Below are positions 7,999 to 14,500 of a DNA stretch of 14,500 nt, piece after piece. The DNA comes from Bacteroidota bacterium (GTDB lineage: Bacteria > Bacteroidota > Rhodothermia > Rhodothermales > UBA10348): contig SMXL01000007.1 of the NCBI GenBank assembly GCA_004356385.1, forward strand, positions 1 through 14,500, given 5' to 3'. Both the position numbers and the translations under genes were made by a program. The notes beneath the pieces were generated by a model. That model searched no databases, was not told where the DNA came from, and saw only the letters and a list, made by a program, of their open reading frames with translations. Within the stretch, counting starts at the first letter, position 1, and each line of letters opens with the position of its first letter.

Positions 7999-8427
7999 AT
8001 GAACGTACAAATCACAATCACAGAAGGTCGGATTGTCATTCCGGAACTCGAGGAGTTTTTACGCGAGGCGGAAGGCGGGGCAGTAAGCCTATTTGTGGGA
8101 ACGACGCGACGCGTAACCCATGACCGTATTACGGTCGAGCTCTCTTATGAATGCGCCCGCGAATTGGCGCTCGCTGAATTGGATCGAATGGTTTCCGAGG
8201 CGAAGACGAAGTGGCCTCTACTCCGCGTGGCGATTGTCCATCGGCTGGGGATTGTGCCCGTGGGCGAAGCTTCGGTGGTTATCGGAGTCGCGACGGCTCA
8301 TCGCGCCGAATCATTTGAAGCGTGCCGATTCCTTATCGACGAACTGAAAACACGGGTTCCGATCTGGAAAAAGGAAGTCTATGAAGACGGGGCCACAGAG
8401 TGGGTAACAGGACACACTCCACGCTAG
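7999..8427 (+). CDS. moaE: Molybdopterin synthase catalytic subunit MoaE
   Basis: From the ATG at 7999 the product has 142 residues and begins MNVQITITEGRIVI, the normal MoaE N-terminus. A GTG at 7963 would add 12 residues inside a hairpin. Family motifs are GGAVSLFVGTTRR, LRVAIVHRLG, VGEASVVIGVATAHRAESF and LKTRVPIWKKEVYEDGATEW. The last contains the conserved Lys residues of the active-site region, where sulfur is transferred from MoaD thiocarboxylate to cyclic pyranopterin monophosphate to make molybdopterin. It follows moaD by 39 bases and is presumably in the same transcript. Its TAG stop overlaps the TAG stop of the convergent purC gene. Confidence 0.93.
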   Translation: MNVQITITEGRIVIPELEEFLREAEGGAVSLFVGTTRRVTHDRITVELSYECARELALAELDRMVSEAKTKWPLLRVAIVHRLGIVPVGEASVVIGVATAHRAESFEACRFLIDELKTRVPIWKKEVYEDGATEWVTGHTPR

Positions 8428-9386
8428 GTTTGGACCAGATCTGTCAATGCTTCCAGGCAACGCAGTTGAGGGTCAGGATGTGTGTCTGGAGAAAACGTCT
8501 GACCCGTAATGGTCTCGAATAGTTCGATATATCTCGCTGCCACTTCTATCCGAAAAGCGTCATCGAGGTCGGGCAGCAGTTGGCCTTCTTTGCCCTGAAA
8601 TCCTTTCTCCATCAACCACACGCGTACGAATTCCTTGGAAAGTTGCCTCTGAGGTTCGTTTGCCGCCAACAAATCCTCGTACGTATCGGAATAGAAATAT
8701 CGAGATGAATCTGGTGTATGAATTTCATCGATGACTACATACGTACCATCGGGTGTGAGCCCGAACTCATACTTGGTATCGACAAGGATCAACCCGCGCC
8801 GCGCGGCCATTTCAGTTCCCCTGGCAAACAATTGCAGAGCGCATTCCTTCAAATCGAGAAAGATCTGCTCGTCCATAATTCCTCTTGAAACGATTTCAGG
8901 TGCCGAAATATCTTCATCGTGGCCTTCTTGTGCCTTTGTGGTCGGAGTGAGAATAGGTTCAGGGAGTCTACTATTCTCTATCAGGCCCTCAGGCAGGGAT
9001 TCCCCACAAAGTTCTCGAAGTCCACTGCGATACGTTCTCCAGGCGTGTCCTACCACGTAGCCTCTCACGACGAACTCTATCTGTACCGGTTCGCATTTCA
9101 ATGCCAGCGTGATGTTCGGGTCAGGAACGGATATCACATGATTGGGCATGACGTCCGCCGTCTCCTCAAAACAATAGGCGGCCAGCTGATTCAAGACCTG
9201 ACCTTTGAACGGAATGGTTTGTCTGAGCACGTGGTCGAAGGCGGATATTCTATCGGTCGTGATCAACGCCATTTGAGAATCGAATGAATACGTGTCGCGA
9301 ATCTTTCCCTGATATCGGTCTCCCAGGTCACCAAAGTCCGTTCCATCAAGAGTCCGGTCCAACTGAGCTGTAATTACATCAATCAT
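8424..9386 (-). CDS. purC: Phosphoribosylaminoimidazole-succinocarboxamide (SAICAR) synthase
   Basis: The 320-residue product catalyses the ATP-dependent ligation of aspartate to CAIR in de novo purine synthesis. Motifs in order are YQGKIRDTY (ATP-binding loop), LITTDRISAFD, VQIEFVVRGYVVGHAWRTYR, EPILTPTTKAQEGHDEDIS (substrate binding), LILVDTKYEFGL and VIDEIHTPDSSRYF. It belongs to the longer, Ade1-like form of about 300 residues, in contrast to the roughly 237-residue E. coli type. The ATG at 9386 is the natural start. It is divergent to copA across about 220 bases and convergent with moaE, sharing the CTAG at their stops. No other pur gene is nearby. Confidence 0.95.
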   Translation of the reverse strand: MIDVITAQLDRTLDGTDFGDLGDRYQGKIRDTYSFDSQMALITTDRISAFDHVLRQTIPFKGQVLNQLAAYCFEETADVMPNHVISVPDPNITLALKCEPVQIEFVVRGYVVGHAWRTYRSGLRELCGESLPEGLIENSRLPEPILTPTTKAQEGHDEDISAPEIVSRGIMDEQIFLDLKECALQLFARGTEMAARRGLILVDTKYEFGLTPDGTYVVIDEIHTPDSSRYFYSDTYEDLLAANEPQRQLSKEFVRVWLMEKGFQGKEGQLLPDLDDAFRIEVAARYIELFETITGQTFSPDTHPDPQLRCLEALTDLVQT

Positions 9387-9605
9387 GTCTGCGAATTGGT
9401 ATGAGGCTGTTTGAGTCCGTTAGTCCATGGGGATAATAAGACGAGGATGGATGACTTTGTTGGATCTTGATCAGTCTTTTTCGATTCTCAATATCCTTTA
9501 TTGGTCGCGGGGCGATGTCAGTGAGCCATCAAACTAATCATGGTACAGAGAGTAGAAATCATCTTTTAATTCCTGTATCAAGCATCGGAAACGTGGATCC
9601 ATTTG
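9387..9605. other. Divergent intergenic region between purC and copA
   Basis: This 219-base region must contain the promoters for purC (leftward) and copA (rightward). I looked for a dyad like a copper-regulator operator and for a purine-type leader and saw neither. AT-rich tracts near 9430-9440 and 9490-9500 could include -10 elements, but no pair can be defended. Confidence 0.4.
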
Positions 9606-12098
9606 ATGGCTGAAAATCGAACCGATATTTTGGAAACAGTTGACTCTCATTCTGAAGCAGATGTAGATCTACTGGTAAATGAATCGGTCTCCCTTCCAAT
9701 AGAAGGGATGATGTGTACGACATGTGCACTTCGCGTAGAACGAAGGCTTTCGGCTCTTCCTGGTGTGTCGACGGCGGTCGTGAATTATGCTACCGAGGAA
9801 GCCCTGGTTCGATTTGACGGTCCTCCTATCCCGGTATCAGAGTTGATTTCGACCGTCGAAAACACGGGATATCAAATCCACACATCAGAAGCTGAGACGA
9901 TTGTTTCTGGCGAAAATGCCGGTCCTGATGCCGATGCCTTGGAGATAGACCTGCTTGCCCGAAACGGAGTACTGGAGGTATCTCGTGTAGATGAGGCGGA
10001 TGACGTTTTGCTCCGCGTGAAATACATCCCGGGGATGGTGAAAAGTTATGAATTGGAAGCGGCATTTGACCTCCACCGAGGAGACCCAATGGGCGGATCA
10101 AACAACGATTCGGTTGTGGAAGACTCAGATGACCGCCATGCGATTCGATTAGGTAAGCTTCGGAATAGTCTGTGGCTCGCAGGAATTTTATCAGTTCCCA
10201 TTGCCGTGATTTCCATGGCGCACGGGCTTTTACGTATTCCCAATCAGAATCTCGTTCTTTTTCTCCTGTCGACGCCCGTGGTGCTCGTTGCAGGTAGACA
10301 ATTCTTTGTACTGGCTGCCCGGGCGGCGAGGCATGGAGCCTCGGACATGAACACGCTTGTAGCGCTCGGCGTGGGGGCAGCTTACAGCTACAGCGTTGCT
10401 GCTGTGTTCTTTCCCTCTTTTTTTCTTGCCACGGGACAGGCCCCAGAAGTCTACTTCGAAGCAGCGGCCATCATCGTAACCCTGATTCTTGTGGGCCGAC
10501 TGATTGAAGAACGCGCCAAAGGTCGGACCGGAGCTGCGATCAAGGGCTTGATTGCTTTACAACCCGATGAGGCACTTGTCATTCGAGAAGGCTACGAAAT
10601 TTTGACTCCAACCAATCAAGTTCGAATTGGCGATCTCGTCATACTGAAACCAGGCGAACGCATACCGGTCGATGGAATCCTCGTTTCGGGGGAATCAAGT
10701 GTTGACGAGAGTATGCTGACAGGTGAGCCCATTCCGGTCACCAAACAAGCTGGCGACCGGGTTTCAGCCGGGACGGTCAATACGACGGGTTCGTTTAAGG
10801 TTGAGGTGACGCGCGTAGGTCGCGACACCATGCTCAGTCAAATTGTGAGATTGGTCCAGGAAGCACAAAGTTCAAAAGCCCCTATTCAGAAACTCGCCGA
10901 TCGGATCGCAGCCGTGTTCGTGCCCGTAGTGCTCTCGATCGCCGTCATTACCGGAATCGTTTGGATGTTATTTGGGCCGGATCCAGTCGTTAATCACGCA
11001 CTGTTACGGTTTGTTACGGTTCTTATCATTGCGTGTCCTTGTGCGCTGGGACTCGCAACTCCAACTGCGATCGTAGTGGGCACGGGACGTGCTGCAGCAA
11101 AGGGAATCCTTCTCAGGGACGGAAGTGCCATCCAAACTTCTGGCGCAGTTACGACGGTGGCCTTGGATAAAACGGGAACGGTTACCGAAGGTCGGCCGAG
11201 CGTTCAAGAAGTCATCGTATCTGAAGGTTATGATTCTTCGAGTGTGCTTTCATTGGCGGCCTCCATAGAAAAACTGTCAGAACACCCGATCGCGATTGCA
11301 ATCGTTGCTGCTGCGACTCATTCGGGCGTTGAGATTCGAGAAGCCTCATCGTTCGAATCAGAGACAGGTTCAGGAGTAACGGGCGTCGTCGATCGACAAG
11401 AGATCATCGTGGGAAATCAGTCATACCTCGAGTCGAATGGAGTCGAATTCGTGGACAGGGAAAGAAACGACGGGTGGGACTCAAAGGGATATACAACTGT
11501 TTTTGTGGCTCGTGACGGGGTAATCATTGGTTCCCTGGCCATCGCTGATACCATCCGAACCACGTCTAAAAGTGCGATTCAGGATCTGAAAACCCTCGGC
11601 TTGTCCGTTCTTCTGATCAGTGGAGATCGGGCCGCGAGTGCAGACGAGATCGGTCGACAGGTTGGGGTGAGTAGGGTGGTTTCAGACGTCCGGCCCCACG
11701 AGAAAACGGCAGCCATCAAATCGTTGCAGGAGAAAGGAGAAATTGTAGCGATGGTTGGTGACGGGATCAACGACGCTCCTGCGCTCGCCCAGGCCGATGT
11801 GGGAATCGCACTGGTCAGCGGAACGGACATCGCAGTTGAGGCGAGCGATGTAACACTGATGCAAGCTGATCTACGAAGCGTGGTTGAATCCATCAAACTA
11901 TCGCGAATAACCATGTCCGTGATACGCCAAAATTTATTTTTTGCGTTTATTTATAATATCATTTGTATCCCTGTTGCTGCCGGTGTTTTGTATCCTGCGT
12001 TTGGAATTGTACTCAGCCCGGTTTTGGCCTCTGCCGCAATGGCGTTATCAAGTATATCAGTGGTATCGAACAGCCTTCGTCTCAAAAGACTTATCTAG
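9606..12098 (+). CDS. copA: Copper-exporting P1B-type ATPase
   Basis: The 830-residue pump (ATG at 9606; a TTG sits directly before it) exports Cu+ across the inner membrane at the cost of ATP. In order it has a heavy-metal-associated domain with MxCxxC (Cys37, Cys40), then a second HMA-like stretch (about 110-158) with no Cys. The membrane helices follow, then TGE at 372-374 (actuator domain), the metal-binding CPC at 477-479, DKTGT with the phosphorylated Asp521, SEHP (His560-Pro561) and GDGINDAP at 718-725. The C-terminal helices contain FIYN and MALSS. The CPC plus YN plus MxxSS set is the P1B-1, Cu+-specific signature. A copper chaperone follows after 40 bases, forming a copA-copZ unit. 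I found no clear CueR or CsoR operator upstream. Confidence 0.95.
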   Translation: MAENRTDILETVDSHSEADVDLLVNESVSLPIEGMMCTTCALRVERRLSALPGVSTAVVNYATEEALVRFDGPPIPVSELISTVENTGYQIHTSEAETIVSGENAGPDADALEIDLLARNGVLEVSRVDEADDVLLRVKYIPGMVKSYELEAAFDLHRGDPMGGSNNDSVVEDSDDRHAIRLGKLRNSLWLAGILSVPIAVISMAHGLLRIPNQNLVLFLLSTPVVLVAGRQFFVLAARAARHGASDMNTLVALGVGAAYSYSVAAVFFPSFFLATGQAPEVYFEAAAIIVTLILVGRLIEERAKGRTGAAIKGLIALQPDEALVIREGYEILTPTNQVRIGDLVILKPGERIPVDGILVSGESSVDESMLTGEPIPVTKQAGDRVSAGTVNTTGSFKVEVTRVGRDTMLSQIVRLVQEAQSSKAPIQKLADRIAAVFVPVVLSIAVITGIVWMLFGPDPVVNHALLRFVTVLIIACPCALGLATPTAIVVGTGRAAAKGILLRDGSAIQTSGAVTTVALDKTGTVTEGRPSVQEVIVSEGYDSSSVLSLAASIEKLSEHPIAIAIVAAATHSGVEIREASSFESETGSGVTGVVDRQEIIVGNQSYLESNGVEFVDRERNDGWDSKGYTTVFVARDGVIIGSLAIADTIRTTSKSAIQDLKTLGLSVLLISGDRAASADEIGRQVGVSRVVSDVRPHEKTAAIKSLQEKGEIVAMVGDGINDAPALAQADVGIALVSGTDIAVEASDVTLMQADLRSVVESIKLSRITMSVIRQNLFFAFIYNIICIPVAAGVLYPAFGIVLSPVLASAAMALSSISVVSNSLRLKRLI

Positions 12099-12138
12099 GT
12101 TTCAAATAGCAAAATTCGCCGTAGAGGGAACTATCTAC

Positions 12139-12345
12139 ATGAAAAAGTCAGTACAGGTATCAGGGATGCATTGTCATCACTGCGTCAATGCAGTCCGGCA
12201 AGCACTTTCCTCGCTCCCGGATGTTACGATCTTAGATGTCGACATTGGATCGGCGACCATTCTGACCAGCTCTGCCAGCGATGAAGACGTTCGCAACGCG
12301 ATCGACCAGGACGGCTATGCTGTTACGGGCATCTCCACCTCGTAA
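12139..12345 (+). CDS. copZ: Copper chaperone, heavy-metal-associated domain protein
   Basis: The 68-residue protein MKKSVQVSGMHCHHCVNAV is a single HMA domain with the GMHCHHC copper-binding motif near the N-terminus and the typical ending AIDQDGYAVTGI. It would carry Cu+ in the cytoplasm and hand it to CopA. The frame stays open upstream to 11941 inside copA, but the ATG at 12139 gives exactly one HMA domain. It is preceded by AGAGGGA at a spacing of about 9 bases, one of the few good ribosome binding sites in the window. It is co-oriented with copA, 40 bases downstream, and very likely co-transcribed. Confidence 0.92.
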   Translation: MKKSVQVSGMHCHHCVNAVRQALSSLPDVTILDVDIGSATILTSSASDEDVRNAIDQDGYAVTGISTS

Positions 12346-12347
12346 TT

Positions 12348-12364
12348 GACCGTCTACCTCGGTC
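12348..12364. terminator. Weak hairpin between convergent copZ and the reductase gene
   Basis: GACCG and CGGTC form a perfect 5-bp GC-rich stem with a 7-base loop in the 29 bases separating two convergent stops. It lacks a T-run on either strand. The position suits a bidirectional terminator, but the structure is weak. Confidence 0.25.
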
Positions 12365-12374
12365 CGGCCATTGA

Positions 12375-13781
12375 TCAGGCTCTCTCCAGAACGGAGAGCA
12401 TCTCATCAATAGAGGTGAATTTCACCCGGGGTCTGTCCTGAGACTCACCGGCAGCCCTCTCTGCTGAGTCGATTTTAAGCCAATCTTTGTATGAAATAAA
12501 CTGAGGTTGCCGAGCGTGTACAAATGAGGCGACCGTCTCGGGATCAGTGGATTCGGGATGGAAGTGTTTTCCGGCGCCAAGATCTTCGATCATCGCACTG
12601 ACCGTTTCGAAGGCGTCGGGTTTGTTCGTTCCGATCACTCCAGTGGGTCCCCGCTTAATCCAGCCTCCCACGTAGCAACCTAGCACTTTATTGCCGGAAT
12701 CGTCGACGACGCGACCCGATTCATTCCGAACGACTCCCCACGAATCATCGAAGGGAAGGTCCGGGAGTGCAACGCCACGATACCCGACCGAGCGAAATAC
12801 GAGATGGACGGGAAGCTCTATTTCAGTCTCGGTCGCGACACAACCGATGCGTCCACCATCCTGCTTTTCGAGAACATTTCGGACAAGTCGCATTCCCGAG
12901 ACGCCCCCGTCCTCACCACATAGCAATTCGATAGGCGAGAGCAGGAATCGCACGTGACACGTTCTGGACGCACCTGGCTTTGATCCTCCTACATACGGGG
13001 CCATTATTTCAAGCTTTTTTGACGTCATCCGATCTGGGGACTCTTCCAACGCTGCCTCCGATACCGGGTCGAGTTCCAGCTCTTCGGCCAAGACCAAGGC
13101 GGACGCATCGTCAAGCTCCCCCATCTCCTTAATTTCCGGTGTCGTAAAGGCCGCTTGCGCAGGGCCCCGCCGACCGATCATATAAATGTCTTTCACCTTG
13201 CTTTCAGCTAACGCTTCCAGCGCATAGTCAGCAATATCCGTATGGGCCAGTTCGTCAATCGTTTTCGCAAGAATCCGGGCTACGTCTACCGCAACGTTTC
13301 CCATTCCTATTATGGCTACCTGTTCATGGGAAAGATCAAACGTGAGGTCCTTGAAATCAGGGTGCCCATTGTACCAGGCTACAAACTCGGTGGCTGAATG
13401 ACTTCGCAGTAAATCCTCTCCCGGAATACCCAACCGCCGGTCTACCTGAGCACCCGTTGAAAAATATACCTGATGATAGTAGCGCTTAAGATCTTCGAGC
13501 GAGACGTGAGACCCGTACTCGACGTTTCCAAAGAAGCGAAAGTTGGGGTTGGACGCCGTCTTGTCGAACACACGCGTCACATTCTTAATCTTCTCATGAT
13601 CCGGGGCCACGCCAGCTCGAACCAATCCGTGGGGGGTGGGGAGTCGATCGTATACGTCGACACACACATGAAAATCCGCAGCCGCTGCCTTGAAAAATTT
13701 TTCAGTAGCATAAAACCCTGCCGGACCAGCACCGATGACGGCAATACGAGCTGGATTGGACTCAGAACCAAGAGTTGACAT
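12375..13781 (-). CDS. Ferredoxin/adrenodoxin-type NADP+ reductase (FprA family)
   Basis: The 468-residue flavoenzyme starts at the ATG at 13781; a TTG two codons upstream is less likely. It has the FAD-binding RIAVIGAGPAGFYATE near residue 17, then YDRLPTPHGLVRAGVAPDH, the NADP-binding VAIIGMGNVAVDVARIL, IGRRGPAQAAFTTPEIKE and GGWIKRGPTGVIGTNKPDA. These define the adrenodoxin-reductase/FprA group, which moves electrons between NADPH and ferredoxins. Length is normal (about 450-470). It converges on copZ, and no ferredoxin gene is nearby, so its partner cannot be named. An inverted repeat (GCTCTC at 12379-12384, GAGAGC at 12394-12399) lies in its last codons. Confidence 0.93.
   Translation of the reverse strand: MSTLGSESNPARIAVIGAGPAGFYATEKFFKAAAADFHVCVDVYDRLPTPHGLVRAGVAPDHEKIKNVTRVFDKTASNPNFRFFGNVEYGSHVSLEDLKRYYHQVYFSTGAQVDRRLGIPGEDLLRSHSATEFVAWYNGHPDFKDLTFDLSHEQVAIIGMGNVAVDVARILAKTIDELAHTDIADYALEALAESKVKDIYMIGRRGPAQAAFTTPEIKEMGELDDASALVLAEELELDPVSEAALEESPDRMTSKKLEIMAPYVGGSKPGASRTCHVRFLLSPIELLCGEDGGVSGMRLVRNVLEKQDGGRIGCVATETEIELPVHLVFRSVGYRGVALPDLPFDDSWGVVRNESGRVVDDSGNKVLGCYVGGWIKRGPTGVIGTNKPDAFETVSAMIEDLGAGKHFHPESTDPETVASFVHARQPQFISYKDWLKIDSAERAAGESQDRPRVKFTSIDEMLSVLERA
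12379..12399. repeat. Inverted repeat in the last codons of the reductase gene
   Basis: GCTCTC (12379-12384) pairs with GAGAGC (12394-12399). A one-step-shifted alternative is CTCTCC with GGAGAG around AGAAC. It lies just beyond the copZ stop and could help stop rightward transcription, but no T-run is present. It also encodes the normal C-terminus, so chance is possible. Confidence 0.25.
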
Positions 13782-14057
13782 GGGCAATTAAAAAGTTGAA
13801 AACCGTGCTATTGTAAGATTTACTTGAAAGGAAATTATAATCCATTCACTCGGGCGGCAACCTAATGGCGGATCTTCAGTTTTTTGGAGAGATCGGATGA
13901 AATCCAACCCTTGTTGAATGAAGATTGGATTTTTCGAGATTCCTGGGAGCGTCAACAATCATTCTGGTGATCAACGCGGAATGGGTAATGACTAATAACG
14001 GCAAGTCACATAGATCCGAATAGTTTGTTCGAGCGTTCCATATTTATTATCACGCCA
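13782..14057. other. Divergent intergenic region, reductase gene to exported-protein gene
   Basis: This region of about 276 bases is AT-rich near the reductase start, for example TTATAAT around 13835, and must hold two divergent promoters. A TATAAT-like match exists but has no properly spaced -35. Only very short ATG frames occur here, and none looks coding. Confidence 0.35.
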
Positions 14058-14500
14058 TTGATCCGCGCTGTATTCCGGCTGTGTTTCCTTCTCGCCACGA
14101 TTGGATTCACGTCGGCCGGTTATGCACAGGAAAGAGCTGAAATTTATCTTCCTTCGCGAGTTGATTCGTTGGTCGTTTCCGGTGGTGGACCTTTTCTGAT
14201 CCGGCCGTTCATTTCTCCACATTCGGAAGTGGTCAATATCGACGGCGTTATTCTTTCAGACGAAGGCTATCTATTAGACTATAGAACCGGCTTCCTCGAA
14301 CTACTCGGTCGAAATCCGGAAGAATCCGGATTATTGGTTATCTCTTATGAGTATATCCCCATATCCCTCACGGAATCACTCAGAAAATGGCCTCTAGTAA
14401 GAAAAGATGAGCGTTCATCGTCTCAGCGCCGCCTGACGGCCCGACGGGTAGCGGAAGATCAGCGTCTGTACGCCGGTTCGACTCAACTCCGTCGAAGCGG
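14058..14500 (+). CDS. Exported protein of unknown function, N-terminal part, runs off the right edge
   Basis: From 13992 to the window edge one rightward frame is open, after a stop at 13989-13991, and it contains no ATG before the signal peptide. TTG at 14058 gives MIRAVFRLCFLLATIGF, then TSAGYA and a likely cleavage before QERAEIYLP. TTG at 14025 would add 11 residues. The mature part begins with AEIYLPSRVDSLVVSGGG, followed by a VVNIDGVILSDEGYLLDYRTG stretch that continues FLELL. That 'named slot, D-Y-x-x-D-Y, G-x-L' pattern recalls short beta motifs in SprA-like and other large Bacteroidota surface proteins (inference from memory). It is divergent to the reductase gene. Only 147 codons are visible and the family cannot be fixed. 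Confidence 0.75.
   Translation, partial: MIRAVFRLCFLLATIGFTSAGYAQERAEIYLPSRVDSLVVSGGGPFLIRPFISPHSEVVNIDGVILSDEGYLLDYRTGFLELLGRNPEESGLLVISYEYIPISLTESLRKWPLVRKDERSSSQRRLTARRVAEDQRLYAGSTQLRRS

Noticed and set aside
9387..9605. Copper-responsive operator before copA
   Set aside because: I searched by eye for an interrupted palindrome of the CueR or CsoR type and found none convincing.
11941..12138. Upstream extension of the copZ frame into copA
   Set aside because: The extension lies wholly inside copA in another frame. The HMA domain begins exactly at the ATG at 12139, which has a ribosome binding site.
13810..13850. Sigma-70-like promoter TTGAAA with TATAAT in the gap upstream of the reductase
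   Set aside because: The two hexamers are only about 5 bases apart, far from the needed spacing of about 17, so they do not form a promoter.

Overview
The window (about 50% G+C) reads as chromosomal DNA from a Gram-negative bacterium of the Bacteroidota/Rhodothermota/Balneolota kind. This assignment is an inference. It rests on a long ALDH4-type pyrroline-5-carboxylate dehydrogenase, a long-form PurC, an FprA-type NADPH reductase, an exported protein with a surface-protein-like motif, scarce Shine-Dalgarno sequences and several apparent TTG starts. No tRNA, rRNA, insertion sequence, CRISPR array or origin was seen.

Left part (1-6337): the N-terminal 194 codons of pruA run leftward out of the window. 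A 381-base gap with no supported gene follows. Next comes the centrepiece, one rightward gene of about 5.4 kb encoding a protein of about 1790 residues. Its order is a charged N-terminus, about 15 tandem units of 45 residues, a 48-residue junction unit, 11 units of exactly 44 residues, an acidic low-complexity linker of about 150 residues, and a complete GvpL/GvpF (gas vesicle) domain ending in the family signature GPWPPFHFV. GvpL/F proteins normally stand alone at about 250 residues. No gvpA or other gas-vesicle gene is present here, so this is an orphan, giant, repeat-fused GvpL/F protein and the best candidate for an undescribed system.

Middle (6442-9386): a LolC/E-type permease, moaD and moaE run rightward. 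purC runs leftward and converges on moaE so tightly that the two TAG stops overlap in a single CTAG. MoaD and MoaE together form molybdopterin synthase. PurC is a purine-biosynthesis enzyme.

Right part (9606-14500): a copper-export pair, copA (Cu+ P1B-ATPase with one intact and one apparently degenerate heavy-metal domain) and copZ (Cu chaperone), runs rightward. It converges on a leftward FprA-type ferredoxin/flavodoxin-NADP reductase. At the right edge is the start of an exported protein with a clear signal peptide, apparently initiated at TTG.

Apart from the giant gene the window is mostly housekeeping. The two functional pairs that make sense together are moaD-moaE and copA-copZ. Nothing in the sequence ties the giant protein to its neighbours.
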